From positions 3,239,049 through 3,268,491 of the forward strand of contig NZ_AP018316.1 of the NCBI RefSeq assembly GCF_002368115.1: a DNA stretch of 29,443 nt, given 5' to 3'. Every line of letters begins with the position of its first letter. Positions within the stretch are counted from its first letter, which is position 1. Below, piece by piece: positions 6,850 to 14,657 of this stretch. This DNA comes from Dolichospermum compactum NIES-806. GTDB lineage: Bacteria; Cyanobacteriota; Cyanobacteriia; Cyanobacteriales; Nostocaceae. The notes under the pieces were generated by a model. The model made no database searches. It worked only from the letters and a program-made list of their open reading frames with translations, and had not been told where the DNA came from. A program made the translations under genes and the position numbers.

Positions 6850-7185
6850 TTAATTTATAGCATATTCCGTGAACTGGCGCATAAATGGAGAATGAAAACC
6901 AATGATAATATCTTGATTGGGTACTCCTTTCTTTACCAATTCTTCAGCAAAATCAATTTCTGTACCGTTGTATTGTAGCCAGATTTTACCTTGTTTAATA
7001 TCAAAATGCAGCACACAACCATAAACTCGATGGTCATTTTCCCAGCCAACATTCACAATTTGGTAATGATCGTTTTCCGTATCAAATATTAATTCGCGGT
7101 CAACATCATTTCTTTTGTAGTCATCTTTGGTATATTCTTTGATGATATTTTTAATGACTTGACGATATTGATTTAGTTTATCCAT
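6850..7185 (-). CDS. xisI: XisI family protein
   Basis: A 111-residue protein with the full XisI pattern: MDKLNQYRQVIKNIIKEY, YQIVNVGWENDHRVYGCVLHF, IWLQYNGTEIDFAEELVKKG and IIIGFHSPFMRQFTEYAI. XisH and XisI were named for the excision of the fdxN element in heterocysts of Anabaena, but many homologues exist away from that element. GAGGAGAT precedes the ATG. Its start overlaps the end of a xisH remnant, as expected for the usual xisH-xisI pair, so this copy has lost its partner. Confidence 0.85.
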   Translation of the reverse strand: MDKLNQYRQVIKNIIKEYTKDDYKRNDVDRELIFDTENDHYQIVNVGWENDHRVYGCVLHFDIKQGKIWLQYNGTEIDFAEELVKKGVPNQDIIIGFHSPFMRQFTEYAIN

Positions 7186-7290
7186 TGTTCTATCTCCTCT
7201 TTATTTGGATTATAAACAATCAATTTGATGTTTTGGACTTTGATCACCAGTTGAATTAGTTCCAATTTAAAAAATGTTTCATAGATTTTA
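7173..7290 (-). pseudogene. xisH: C-terminal remnant of a second xisH
   Basis: Reading the minus strand gives YETFFKLELIQLVIKVQ, then KLIVYNPNKEEIEQWIN and a stop at 7173. This parallels the end of the intact XisH at 7646 (LKHFQKPIFQMVIKRNKINL ... YDPKKEVILQW). Upstream of about 7290 the similarity vanishes and an in-frame stop appears within 25 bases. The remnant overlaps the xisI start by 13 bases, the same overlap geometry as the intact pair. Confidence 0.7.
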
Positions 7291-7352
7291 AATTTGAATA
7301 ATTTGGCTTAATTATAACAAAGAATAAAGGCGATCGCATTTTTAAAGTTTAA

Positions 7353-7661
7353 TCAATCAGATTCCAGAATAAGTCCATTAATAATATCTTCTGGAGGGAT
7401 TCCAGCTTGAATCAAAACAGGGATTAATCCTTCCTCAAAGTTATCATCTTCGATAACAATTTTACCATCTAATAAACGAGCATGAAATAAAATAGTATTA
7501 GTCCAATTTTCCTTTTCCCAACCTGTCATAATAATCAAAAACTGGCCTGATTCTTTGTCACAAACTGGACTAATTTTAAGTTTTTGTAATCGGGGTTGTA
7601 GGCTAGATTCTTTTCTTAAAACTTGGGTTAAAATATCAGCATACCTTAGTGTGTTATCCAT
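7353..7661 (-). CDS. xisI: XisI-like protein, divergent
   Basis: A 102-residue protein with the XisI layout: a helical start (YADILTQVLRKESS), FLIIMTGWEKENWTNTILFHARLLDGKIVIEDDNFEEGLIPVLIQ in outline, and a GIPPEDIINGLIL end. It is clearly more distant from classical XisI than the copy at 6850: the 'FHSP' motif near the C-terminus is missing. AAAGAGGTAA precedes the ATG. It overlaps the xisH gene by 16 bases, so the two are made together and probably act together. Confidence 0.75.
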   Translation of the reverse strand: MDNTLRYADILTQVLRKESSLQPRLQKLKISPVCDKESGQFLIIMTGWEKENWTNTILFHARLLDGKIVIEDDNFEEGLIPVLIQAGIPPEDIINGLILESD

Positions 7662-8065
7662 TGTAGAATTACCTCTTTTTTAGGATCATAAACAATTAAA
7701 TTGATTTTGTTTCGTTTAATAACCATTTGAAAAATAGGCTTTTGAAAGTGTTTTAAATAAACAGCCTGACTAATTCCGAGGAAAAGCTGTCGTTCAGGTT
7801 CTTGTAATTCTAAAGCCCATTTGTATAATTGAAGTTGTCCTATGGTTTTCTCTAATTCACTGATGACTGAAGGTGCATCAAAGTCTTTAATTTCAACGGC
7901 AATTTTACGATCTTCTTTTTCAGCACTAAAAAACTTCTCTGCTCCTAAATCAGCTTTGAGTAGTGTTTTTTCTAGTGTTAAAACTAAGGGATCATCGGTA
8001 ATTGTCCAACCATCCTTTTCTAGGGTATGACGTAATGATAAGTGTAAATCGTCTCGTCTGGACAT
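7646..8065 (-). CDS. xisH: XisH family protein (PD-(D/E)XK-like fold)
   Basis: A 139-residue protein of normal XisH length: MSRRDDLHLSLRHTLEKDGW, TLEKTLLKADLGAEKFFSAEKEDRKIAVEIKDF, SVISELEKTIGQLQLYKWAL and KINLIVYDPKKEVILQW. The D-x(n)-EIK pattern (AVEIKDF, residues about 52-58) is the restriction-endonuclease-like active site noted for this family. No site-specific recombinase gene is present nearby, so a role in excising an element cannot be read from this window. Confidence 0.85.
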   Translation of the reverse strand: MSRRDDLHLSLRHTLEKDGWTITDDPLVLTLEKTLLKADLGAEKFFSAEKEDRKIAVEIKDFDAPSVISELEKTIGQLQLYKWALELQEPERQLFLGISQAVYLKHFQKPIFQMVIKRNKINLIVYDPKKEVILQWITH

Positions 8066-8212
8066 GATTAATAATTTTTCACCAGTGTTGAATGTTAGAA
8101 AAAAGCTCCAAAATTAGATTTAACCAAACGTTGCGATCGCTATACATTATTGTTCATGATCCTTTGTGCGATCGCCTCTCTTGCATTTTAACACTTCCCC
8201 AAAGACATTGCG

Positions 8213-8230
8213 TTTTTAAAGTTTAATCAA
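8213..8230. repeat. 18-bp repeat of the divergent xisI 3' end
   Basis: TTTTTAAAGTTTAATCAA occurs here and at 7339-7356, where it covers the stop of the divergent xisI gene. It may be the last trace of another xisI copy. It is followed by a GGCGTTGCCGAAGGC palindrome of a kind common between cyanobacterial genes. The rest of 8066-8290 shows two HIP1 octamers and no gene. Confidence 0.4.
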
Positions 8231-8290
8231 GAAGAAGACGGCGTTGCCGAAGGCACTACGAAGCAGACCGCATATTTTGTTTATTTCGCA

Positions 8291-9679
8291 TTAATCAATT
8301 CCTATTGTTCCACTTACTTGAGCATTGTCATGAAAAGCAAAGTAATAGGCATTAGCTCCCGTTAAATCAGCTTTTCTTAAATCAGTTCCTCTAAAATCGG
8401 TATTGGCAATAATTGTATTTTTAAGATTTGCTCGATATAAATTGGCATTACTAAAGTTAGTGTTGGTTAAATTTGCTCCTTCTAGGTTACATTCCTGTAA
8501 ATTTGCGCCAATAACAGATGCTCCTGATAAATTTGCTCCTTGAAAATCAGTTTTTTGGTATTCTTTGTATTTGTCTATGAATTTAGAATCACGTCCATTT
8601 TCACTTGTGTTCGTTACGTAATCCACAGCAGCTATAAATCTTATATCCTCAGAGTATCTGTGTTTATAAAATGTAAGTATAAAACCTCGACTCTGGTTTA
8701 AAATAGCGTTTTGAAGATTTGCATTTGCGAAAGATGAACTGTAGCATAATACTGATGTTAAGTCTGCTGACTCAAGATCAGCACTATTAAAATTAACTTC
8801 GGTAAAACTAGCTTGTATGAATTTAGAATTTTTCAAATCAGAATTATTAAAATTAGTATTATAAAGTTTAGCGTCAGTAAAATCACATTCAACAAGATTT
8901 GAATTACTAAAAATAACAACACCAAGCACAGCTTGTTTAAAATTAGAATTTTTTAAATTTGCTTCTGACAAGTTAGCATTTCTTAAATTTTGTCCACTCA
9001 AATCAACTCCCTCAAGACTAGGAACATAGCTTTCCATCTTCCTAAACTGATTCCAAGCTTTAATTCCTGCTTCACCACCTCGTAGCATTTGCAAAGCTCT
9101 CTCAGTTGTAATTTTGATCGCTGGGGTTTCACCTTCCCTTCTTTCACGCCCTCCTGATGTACCTGTACGAGACTTTAACAATTCCAAATTAGCTGTAATT
9201 TGATTCTTAATCTCTGCCGATTTAACTACTTCTAATGCGGTTGTTAAATATTCTTTTGCCTGTGTTAAATTTTCTGCGGTATTGGTTTCTGCAAATGCGA
9301 TCGCTGAAGCCTGAAGAACCTCCGCATAAATATCACAACATTCTGCATCTTCTGAAAGTAAAGCATGAAGTCGTTTAGCACATTCTACCGCTTCGCTTAA
9401 TTGTCCGTTATCAAAAAAGTCTCCGATTTTCTTGATTAAATCAGTCCTTTGAAGATGAATTAACTCCGCGTCATATTCTCTCTTTTTGTCAGCATCAGAT
9501 AAAATTTCATAAGCGTGATTTAATTCTTTAAACTTCTCTTCTGCCAACTTTCTCACAGTTTCATTGACATCTATCGGCAAAGTGTCAGGATGCAATTCCT
9601 TCGCTTTGTTGCGATATGCTTCCTTAATCTCTTCTGCTGTTGCCGTCGATTCCACGCCTAAAACTTCATAGTAATTCAT
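8291..9679 (-). CDS. J-domain protein with pentapeptide repeats
   Basis: A 462-residue fusion. Residues 1-72 are a J-domain with YYEVLGV, AYRNKAKELHPD (HPD at 30-32) and the closing YEILSDADKKREYD, which stimulates Hsp70 ATPase. Residues 75-170 are a helical, TPR-like segment. From about 222 to 455 the protein is a pentapeptide-repeat right-handed beta-helix (LSGQNLRNANLSEANLKNSN, DFQGANLSGASVIGANLQE), broken by a 45-residue non-repeat insert near 335-380 (FILTFYKHRYSEDI). GGAGGAA precedes the ATG. It lies 23 bases after the vWA gene and is in the same transcription unit. Client or target unknown. Confidence 0.85.
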   Translation of the reverse strand: MNYYEVLGVESTATAEEIKEAYRNKAKELHPDTLPIDVNETVRKLAEEKFKELNHAYEILSDADKKREYDAELIHLQRTDLIKKIGDFFDNGQLSEAVECAKRLHALLSEDAECCDIYAEVLQASAIAFAETNTAENLTQAKEYLTTALEVVKSAEIKNQITANLELLKSRTGTSGGRERREGETPAIKITTERALQMLRGGEAGIKAWNQFRKMESYVPSLEGVDLSGQNLRNANLSEANLKNSNFKQAVLGVVIFSNSNLVECDFTDAKLYNTNFNNSDLKNSKFIQASFTEVNFNSADLESADLTSVLCYSSSFANANLQNAILNQSRGFILTFYKHRYSEDIRFIAAVDYVTNTSENGRDSKFIDKYKEYQKTDFQGANLSGASVIGANLQECNLEGANLTNTNFSNANLYRANLKNTIIANTDFRGTDLRKADLTGANAYYFAFHDNAQVSGTIGID

Positions 9680-9702
9680 TGTTAAATTCCTCCAAGCTTA
9701 TC

Positions 9703-10476
9703 CTATTTATCAGAAGCAGAGCCTAACTGCCTCAACAACTTCTCCTTCGACGGATTAAGAGAATTATTTGTTTTTAGCTTTTGCTCATATTCTGCCAACA
9801 ATCCTACTTCCTTCATACAAATACTAATCAATAGATCGACCAAATCAGACATATTTTCTAAATTCAAGTAAATGCCATTAGTGATCTGAGATATTTCTTG
9901 AAACACTCTTTTAGTGTCAGGATTAGAACCGCATTGAACCGTGTAAATCTTAATCCCTTTTTTGCCTAAAGATTGAGTTTCATCTCGCCAATTATGTCCA
10001 TATTGACAGGCTTGTAAAGAATCAATTACCCCATGCGGCGGCGCATCTCCCACCAATACCATCGCTCTCCGACTTCCCAATCTCCAAGCTAACTGATTAG
10101 TTTGGTATAAAGCTTCTTCAACTGCTTCAGGAAAATCTCCGCCGTCAGTTTTCTCTACCTGTGTGATGAAATTGCTAATCAGTTGATAATTCTCAGTTAA
10201 ATCTAAAACCTTGGTTACATAAGTTGTCTGGGCATCACAATAATCCCCATAGGCAACCACTCCCATTTTTGCTTGAGGAACGGCTTGGCGAATTTCCTGA
10301 GACAAATGGTTGAGTTGATTTCGCACATCTTCCAAATAACCGTACATACTCCCAGTTGTATCAAAAGTCAGCGTAACATCTAATTTTTGACTGGGTTTTA
10401 CAGCCTTTGGCGCGTCAGATCCACCCAAAGCTTGACTTAGTGTTTTTAGTTTACTGCTACCACCGATTTGAGTCAT
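9703..10476 (-). CDS. von Willebrand factor A domain protein
   Basis: A 257-residue cytosolic protein without a signal peptide. The vWA domain has the MIDAS motif in the form DTTGSM (about residues 39-44), the second loop at VEKTDGGDFPEA and LVGDAPPHG as the third. The DxTGS variant is the one seen in vWA proteins linked to kinases and in bacterial conflict systems. A short basic/Ser N-terminal extension and a helical tail (LLAEYEQKLKTNNSLNPSKEK) flank it. First gene of a two-gene operon with the J-domain/pentapeptide protein. A metal-dependent protein-binding role is inferred. Confidence 0.85.
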   Translation of the reverse strand: MTQIGGSSKLKTLSQALGGSDAPKAVKPSQKLDVTLTFDTTGSMYGYLEDVRNQLNHLSQEIRQAVPQAKMGVVAYGDYCDAQTTYVTKVLDLTENYQLISNFITQVEKTDGGDFPEAVEEALYQTNQLAWRLGSRRAMVLVGDAPPHGVIDSLQACQYGHNWRDETQSLGKKGIKIYTVQCGSNPDTKRVFQEISQITNGIYLNLENMSDLVDLLISICMKEVGLLAEYEQKLKTNNSLNPSKEKLLRQLGSASDK

Positions 10477-10595
10477 GGTTTTTAAAATTAAAATAAAAAA
10501 ATATACAAGCGATTGTACCGAATATCAAAAATAAAATCAATAAAATTACTTGAATTAATCAAGTGCAATCCAACAAAAATTAATCACTGTAAAAT

Positions 10596-10697
10596 TTACG
10601 CCACTTTCAAAAACTTGCCTAAAAGTTGCAGTTCGGGAAGGGTTTTACCATCTGCCAGACATGATTCAACTAACACTTCCTAACCATTTGTTGTCAT
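10596..10697 (-). pseudogene. Short decayed reading frame
   Basis: From an ATG at 10697 the frame gives MTTNG, an in-frame TAG, then EVLVESCLADGKTLPELQLLG and KFLKVA with a stop at 10596. The even amino-acid composition and plausible C-terminus suggest a former small gene or gene end. I do not recognise the family. It fills most of the gap between the vWA gene and pgk. Confidence 0.3.
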
Positions 10698-10727
10698 TAC
10701 ATAATCACTTGTATAACTCGAATATCT

Positions 10728-10760
10728 AGATCCCCGACTTCTTTAAGAAGTCGGGGATCT
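10728..10760 (-). terminator. Perfect 33-base palindrome downstream of pgk
   Basis: AGATCCCCGACTT (10728-10740) pairs with AAGTCGGGGATCT (10748-10760), and the seven-base centre is itself symmetric. It starts eight bases past the pgk stop (10769), so it can act as a terminator. The same sequence is familiar as a dispersed palindrome in Nostocales genomes. No long U-run follows on the minus strand. Confidence 0.65.
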
Positions 10761-10768
10761 GACGTTAA

Positions 10769-11971
10769 TTACGCTTCATCTAAAGCTGCAATACCAGGTA
10801 ATACTTTACCTTCTAGCAACTCCAAACTCGCACCACCACCAGTAGAAATATGGCTCATTTGATCAGCCAAACCGACCTTTTCTACAGCCGCTACAGAGTC
10901 ACCACCACCGATAATGGTAGTTGTGCCGGTTTTGCCGATTTCTGCTAAAGTATGAGCGATCGCTTCTGTACCCGCAGCAAATTTATCAAACTCAAACACA
11001 CCCATTGGACCATTCCAAATCACAGTCTTACAATCCGCTAAAGCTGCTTGGAAAACCTTGATAGAATCAGGACCAATATCTAAACCCATACCATCGGCAG
11101 GGATATTTTCAATGCTGACAGTAGTAGCATTAGCATCAGGAGCAAACTTATCAGCGGAGACAATATCTGTAGGTAGCAACAAAGCCACACCACGTTCTTT
11201 AGCCTTAGCTTCCAAAGACTTCGCTAATTCAAGCTTATCTTCTTCCACCAAAGACTTACCAACACTCAACCCACGGGCTTTGTAGAAGGTGAAAATCATC
11301 CCACCGCCGATGATCAACTTATCGCACTTTTCCAACAAAGTTTCAATCACACCGATTTTGCTAGAAACCTTAGAACCGCCAATAATAGCCGCCAAAGGAC
11401 GCTGAGGTACTTCAATCGCACTTTGTAAATATTGCAATTCCTTCTCAACCAAGTAACCAGCTACAGAAGGGCTTAAAAACTTAGTTACACCCTCAGTGGA
11501 AGCGTGGGCGCGGTGTGCAGTACCGAACGCATCATTTACATAAAAATCAGCGTTTGCTGCCAATTTTTGAGCAAATTCGGGGTCGTTCTTTTCTTCTTCC
11601 TTGTAGAAGCGGACATTTTCCAACAACAGCACTTGACCATTGTCCAAAGCTGCAACTTTAGCAGCAACATCATCACCAATACAGTCATCAGTTTTGATAA
11701 CTTCTTGTCCTAACAACTCAGAAAGACGTTTAGCGACGGGAGTTAAACGCAATTTTTCATCTACACCCTTGGGACGACCGAAATGGCTTGTTAAAATGAC
11801 CTTAGCACCCTTTTGGGTCAAATCTTGGATAGTTGGTAGCGCCGCCCGAATCCGAGTATCATCAGTAATGTTGCCTTGATCATCCACAGGCACATTAAAA
11901 TCAACCCGTACTAAAGCGCGTTTTCCAGATATATCAGCCGCAGATAAACTTGCTAAACTTTTTTTAGACAC
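10769..11971 (-). CDS. pgk: Phosphoglycerate kinase
   Basis: A 400-residue enzyme that transfers phosphate between 1,3-bisphosphoglycerate and ADP in glycolysis and, in reverse, in the Calvin cycle. Family landmarks are all present: RVDFNVP (substrate Asp/Asn), TSHFGRPKG, LLENVRFYKEE, FVNDAFGTAHRAHAST, GGSKVSSKIGV, GGGMIFTF, NGPMGVFE and GGGDSVAAVEKVG. Length is normal. The start is GTG with AGGAGAG upstream. It is the parent of the pgk fragment at 6682-6809. Divergent from the universal stress gene with an 88-base shared promoter region. Confidence 0.97.
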   Translation of the reverse strand: MSKKSLASLSAADISGKRALVRVDFNVPVDDQGNITDDTRIRAALPTIQDLTQKGAKVILTSHFGRPKGVDEKLRLTPVAKRLSELLGQEVIKTDDCIGDDVAAKVAALDNGQVLLLENVRFYKEEEKNDPEFAQKLAANADFYVNDAFGTAHRAHASTEGVTKFLSPSVAGYLVEKELQYLQSAIEVPQRPLAAIIGGSKVSSKIGVIETLLEKCDKLIIGGGMIFTFYKARGLSVGKSLVEEDKLELAKSLEAKAKERGVALLLPTDIVSADKFAPDANATTVSIENIPADGMGLDIGPDSIKVFQAALADCKTVIWNGPMGVFEFDKFAAGTEAIAHTLAEIGKTGTTTIIGGGDSVAAVEKVGLADQMSHISTGGGASLELLEGKVLPGIAALDEA

Positions 11972-12059
11972 AGTACGACTCTCCTGATTACTTTTTTGTT
12001 ATTGTCTTCAAAATATGACCATCAAAATTTTACCGGAGTGAGGGGCGCAGAGGTGAGAT

Positions 12060-12467
12060 ATGTTTAAAACAGTTCTATTTCCCATTGATCAAAGTCGAGA
12101 AGCCAGAGAGGCCGCTGATATAGTTGCCAATATTGTGCAAACCTATCGCAGCCGCTTAATTCTGTTGTCAGTCGTTGAAGAGCCAGACTCAGAAGCACCA
12201 GCTACCAGTCCTATGGTATCTCCAGAAGCAGTTGCCAAACTCCTAGAAAATGCCCAGGCTTTATTTTCTGAACAAGGAATCGTAGCCGAATTACTAGAAA
12301 GACAAGGTAAACCAGCTTTTACTATTTGTGATGTTGCTGATGAAGTTGAAGCCAGTTTAATTATCATGGGCTGTCGAGGCATAGGATTGACGGATGAAGG
12401 CGCAACTGATAGCGTTACTACGCGGGTAATCAACCTTTCTCCCTGTCCAGTTTTGATTGTTCCTTGA
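12060..12467 (+). CDS. Universal stress protein (UspA family)
   Basis: A 135-residue single-domain Usp. It starts MFKTVLFPIDQSREAREA, with the conserved Asp in the first strand loop. The end shows the ATP-type pattern IIMGCRGIGL and a C-terminal ...SPCPVLIVP, which is typical. The Gly-x2-Gly-x9-G(S/T) signature is altered ('GCRGIGLTDEGATDSVT'), so nucleotide binding is uncertain. AGAGGTGAG lies just before the ATG. Confidence 0.9.
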   Translation: MFKTVLFPIDQSREAREAADIVANIVQTYRSRLILLSVVEEPDSEAPATSPMVSPEAVAKLLENAQALFSEQGIVAELLERQGKPAFTICDVADEVEASLIIMGCRGIGLTDEGATDSVTTRVINLSPCPVLIVP

Positions 12468-12542
12468 TTAAACATCGTGTGCCTGAATATGATATATCAG
12501 AGTATATGTCATAACAAGCCTCATCTGAATTTGCTAGGAACC

Positions 12543-12568
12543 CCCCGTGGTTCCCCCAAATCACGGGG
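12543..12568. terminator. G+C-rich hairpin between convergent genes
   Basis: CCCCGTG (12543-12549) pairs with CACGGGG (12562-12568) around a 12-base C-rich loop. It lies 76 bases past the Usp stop and before the end of the convergent gene at 12715, so it may act in both directions. No clear T-run. Confidence 0.45.
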
Positions 12569-12651
12569 TAGGTACGGGAGCGCTACTCCTATATTAAATC
12601 CAAATCTTTTGTATAATTAATTTTGCTTGCCTACTTAGTGGAAACTGTTTC

Positions 12652-12679
12652 CTATTCCCTATTCCCTATTCCCTGTTCC
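12652..12679. repeat. Short tandem heptamer repeat (CTATTCC)x4
   Basis: Three exact copies of CTATTCC and one CTGTTCC follow each other without spacers. Heptamer tandem repeats of this kind are typical of Nostocales intergenic DNA. The copy number is likely to vary between strains. Confidence 0.75.
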
Positions 12680-12714
12680 CTGCCTTCACAGATAACTGTT
12701 TCAGCAAACCCTAC

Positions 12715-13494
12715 TTAGACAAGATAACTAGTATTCGGGACAATGGGAAACATTGCATATTCATACCAAGCTGTCCAGATAAAACTCCGAATCCAGCGTT
12801 GACGTTTCTCCAAACTTAATTCATACTCAAATGCACCAGAAGATTCATCAATAGAAGATAAATGGGAGTTACAACCACAGCCATGTTGATAAGTAAAACC
12901 GTATTTAGATGCTATACTTTGCACCTTCATTTGCATTGCAAATACCTTACCTGCGTGTAGAATAGCATCCCACGAACGCTTATGTTCTATATCTCTGGGA
13001 TCAAATCTTAAAGCCCGTTCTTCAAACACATGATCTCGATAAATTGGGGCTAAATGTACATGATAGAAACTAGCTGGTAAATCATATCCAAATTCATCAA
13101 ACAGTTCCAAACCAATGCGAGCTACCTTGACCTCATTATTGTACTCAGAACCTTTTGATTCACAATTATGCAAAACTGCTTCAAAGTTCGGATAGTTGTG
13201 AATCATAAAGTCATGACCATAAAACTCCAGAGTTTCCCCTGCCAGTTGTCCAAATAACTCAGAAAATGAAGGTATTAGCCGAAATAAATGGGGACGGTCA
13301 TTAAACAAATCAACATCACCATATTGCAGTTTATATTGAAACAACTGTGCCATTTCCACATAGACTTGTGGATTACTGAATCTGACATTTGCCCTGCCCT
13401 TAGCAATGTCCTGCCACACACCAGGTAATTGAGCAACAGTAACCGCATTTTCACCAACAATGACTGCAACGTTAGAGGCTTCTTGAAGCTGCAT
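12715..13494 (-). CDS. Hypothetical protein with a C-terminal HGCGC motif
   Basis: A 259-residue protein (261 if the TTG at 13500 is used; GGAAA upstream fits the ATG at 13494 better). I do not recognise it. Visible features: no signal peptide or membrane helix, many aromatic residues, a HNYPNFEAVLHNCESKGSEY segment, SFYHVHLAPIYRDHVFEER with several His that could bind metal, and YQHGCGCNSHLSSIDES near the C-terminus with two Cys and two His. The last 50 residues are Trp-rich (RQRWIRSFIWTAWYEYAMF). A metal-binding enzyme is possible but unproven. It stands alone, convergent with the Usp gene. Confidence 0.75.
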   Translation of the reverse strand: MQLQEASNVAVIVGENAVTVAQLPGVWQDIAKGRANVRFSNPQVYVEMAQLFQYKLQYGDVDLFNDRPHLFRLIPSFSELFGQLAGETLEFYGHDFMIHNYPNFEAVLHNCESKGSEYNNEVKVARIGLELFDEFGYDLPASFYHVHLAPIYRDHVFEERALRFDPRDIEHKRSWDAILHAGKVFAMQMKVQSIASKYGFTYQHGCGCNSHLSSIDESSGAFEYELSLEKRQRWIRSFIWTAWYEYAMFPIVPNTSYLV

Positions 13495-13500
13495 ATTCAA

Positions 13501-13770
13501 TTTCCACAGAGAGTTTAATTAACTAATTTACTGCAAATAATCCCTTTTTTATCTTTTCAACAGCATAAAAAATGTTTGACAAACTGTCTTTTGACATTGG
13601 GCAAAAAATGTCCATTATAGATTTAGGAATATTCACTGCTTAGACATTTTTTAATACCCGTTGTTAATTTGGCATCAAAAACAATGAAACCCTTTATTTA
13701 TATGGGTTATGGGGTAAATAAACTCATATTTGGCATAACAGGTACGGAAGAACCAATTAAATTGGACTAC
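13501..13770. other. Intergenic DNA upstream of the HGCGC gene
   Basis: AT-rich, with no credible reading frame. It contains short near-repeats such as TTTGACAAACTGTC and TTTTGACATTGGG (about 13574-13602) that could hold minus-strand promoter elements, but I cannot assign a start site. Confidence 0.5.
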
Positions 13771-13940
13771 CAATACTTGTCCATTTTTTGTAGGTCGGGT
13801 TAAGCGACAGCGCAACCCGACGCATTTGTTGGGTTATGGCTATGGCTCCTACGTCGCCACGCAAGCTATCGCCACACTTCGTGAACGTACCTCAATCCAA
13901 CCTACAAATCAAGACTTTTTTCGATTTGGACAAGGTATTG
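13771..13940. mobile_element. MITE-like inverted-repeat element
   Basis: The left end CAATACTTGTCCA (13771-13783) matches the reverse complement of the right end TGGACAAGGTATTG (13927-13940) with one base inserted. Inside, TTTGTAGGTCGGGTT (from 13788) pairs with AATCCAACCTACAAAT (13894-13909). No coding sequence inside. The middle holds another G+C-rich block (about 13838-13886), possibly a later insertion. Confidence 0.65.
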
Positions 13941-13942
13941 TG

Positions 13943-14046
13943 GGCGTTGCTGAATTGAGGTATGAAATTCCCAAATTGAATCTTTAAAACTCTTACCTTT
14001 GCGCCTTTGCGTGAGACTAAAATTCATACCCTTAATCAGCAACGCC
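13943..14046. mobile_element. 104-bp MITE with terminal inverted repeats and 8-bp target duplication
   Basis: The left end (13943-13966, starting GGCGTTGCTGA and ending GGTATGAA) matches the reverse complement of the right end (14023-14046) at 20 of 24 bases. Immediately outside both ends is the same octamer GTATTGTG (13935-13942 and 14047-14054), as expected for a target-site duplication. No coding capacity. It inserted at the edge of the inverted-repeat element just upstream. Confidence 0.8.
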
Positions 14047-14145
14047 GTATTGTGTTGTTATAATTATTGATAATAATGCTTTGTTAGGAACTAAATTTAA
14101 CTTATTATGTTAGAATAACTATGTCTGTTATCCAAAGGATAAAGT

Positions 14146-14607
14146 ATGACCACAACAATTTCCACACATCTACAATCAACACTATATGAAACAGATCATT
14201 ATCTGTGGATAGAAAACACACTCAAACAGCTAGAAAACAGAGATATTAATAATTTAGATTGGCAGCATTTAGCAGAAGAGATTGAAGCATTGGGAATAGA
14301 ACAAAGACGCAAAGTAGAAAGTTATTTGAAGCAGTTATTAATCCATCTTCTGCTTTGTTGTTATTGGGAAACTGAAAAAGAAACCTGTCAACGAGGTTGG
14401 CAAATTGAAATCTCTAACTTCCGTGACGAGTTGGAATTTTCTTTTCGCTCCAAAACACTTTATAAGTATTGCCTGAGTTGTTTAGAACAGGTTTATACTA
14501 AAGCTAGAAGACAAGCAATTCAAAAGACAGGCTTACCTGGTGAGATTTTTCCAAAGCAATGTCCTTTTAGTCTTGAAGATATTCTTAATAATGAATATTT
14601 CCCCTAA
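14146..14607 (+). CDS. DUF29 family protein
   Basis: A 153-residue protein with the DUF29 layout: LYETDHYLWIENTLKQLENRDINNLDWQHLAEEIEALG in outline, then the helical EQRRKVESYLKQLLIHLL segment and a Trp/Arg-rich middle (RGWQIEISNFRDELEF), ending PKQCPFSLEDILNNEYFP. This family is common and expanded in cyanobacteria. Its function is unknown. AAGGAT precedes the ATG. Monocistronic, followed by repeats. Confidence 0.9.
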   Translation: MTTTISTHLQSTLYETDHYLWIENTLKQLENRDINNLDWQHLAEEIEALGIEQRRKVESYLKQLLIHLLLCCYWETEKETCQRGWQIEISNFRDELEFSFRSKTLYKYCLSCLEQVYTKARRQAIQKTGLPGEIFPKQCPFSLEDILNNEYFP

Positions 14608-14657
14608 TTTTTTTAGAGGTTGTTTGAAAACTTTTTCGTGTGGGATCTGACACCCGC

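Noticed and set aside
7842..8030. Plus-strand frame opposite xisH
   Set aside because: It is a shadow of a conserved gene with a ribosome-binding site and known motifs on the minus strand.
6850..8065. An fdxN-type excision element
   Set aside because: XisH and XisI families are present, but there is no XisF-like recombinase and no recognisable attachment site pair in the window.
12143..12475. Minus-strand frame opposite the universal stress gene
   Set aside because: Complete overlap with a well-supported Usp gene, and its sequence has no family features.
12640..12690. CRISPR-like direct repeats
   Set aside because: The units are seven bases long and contiguous, with no spacers. They are a tandem heptamer repeat.
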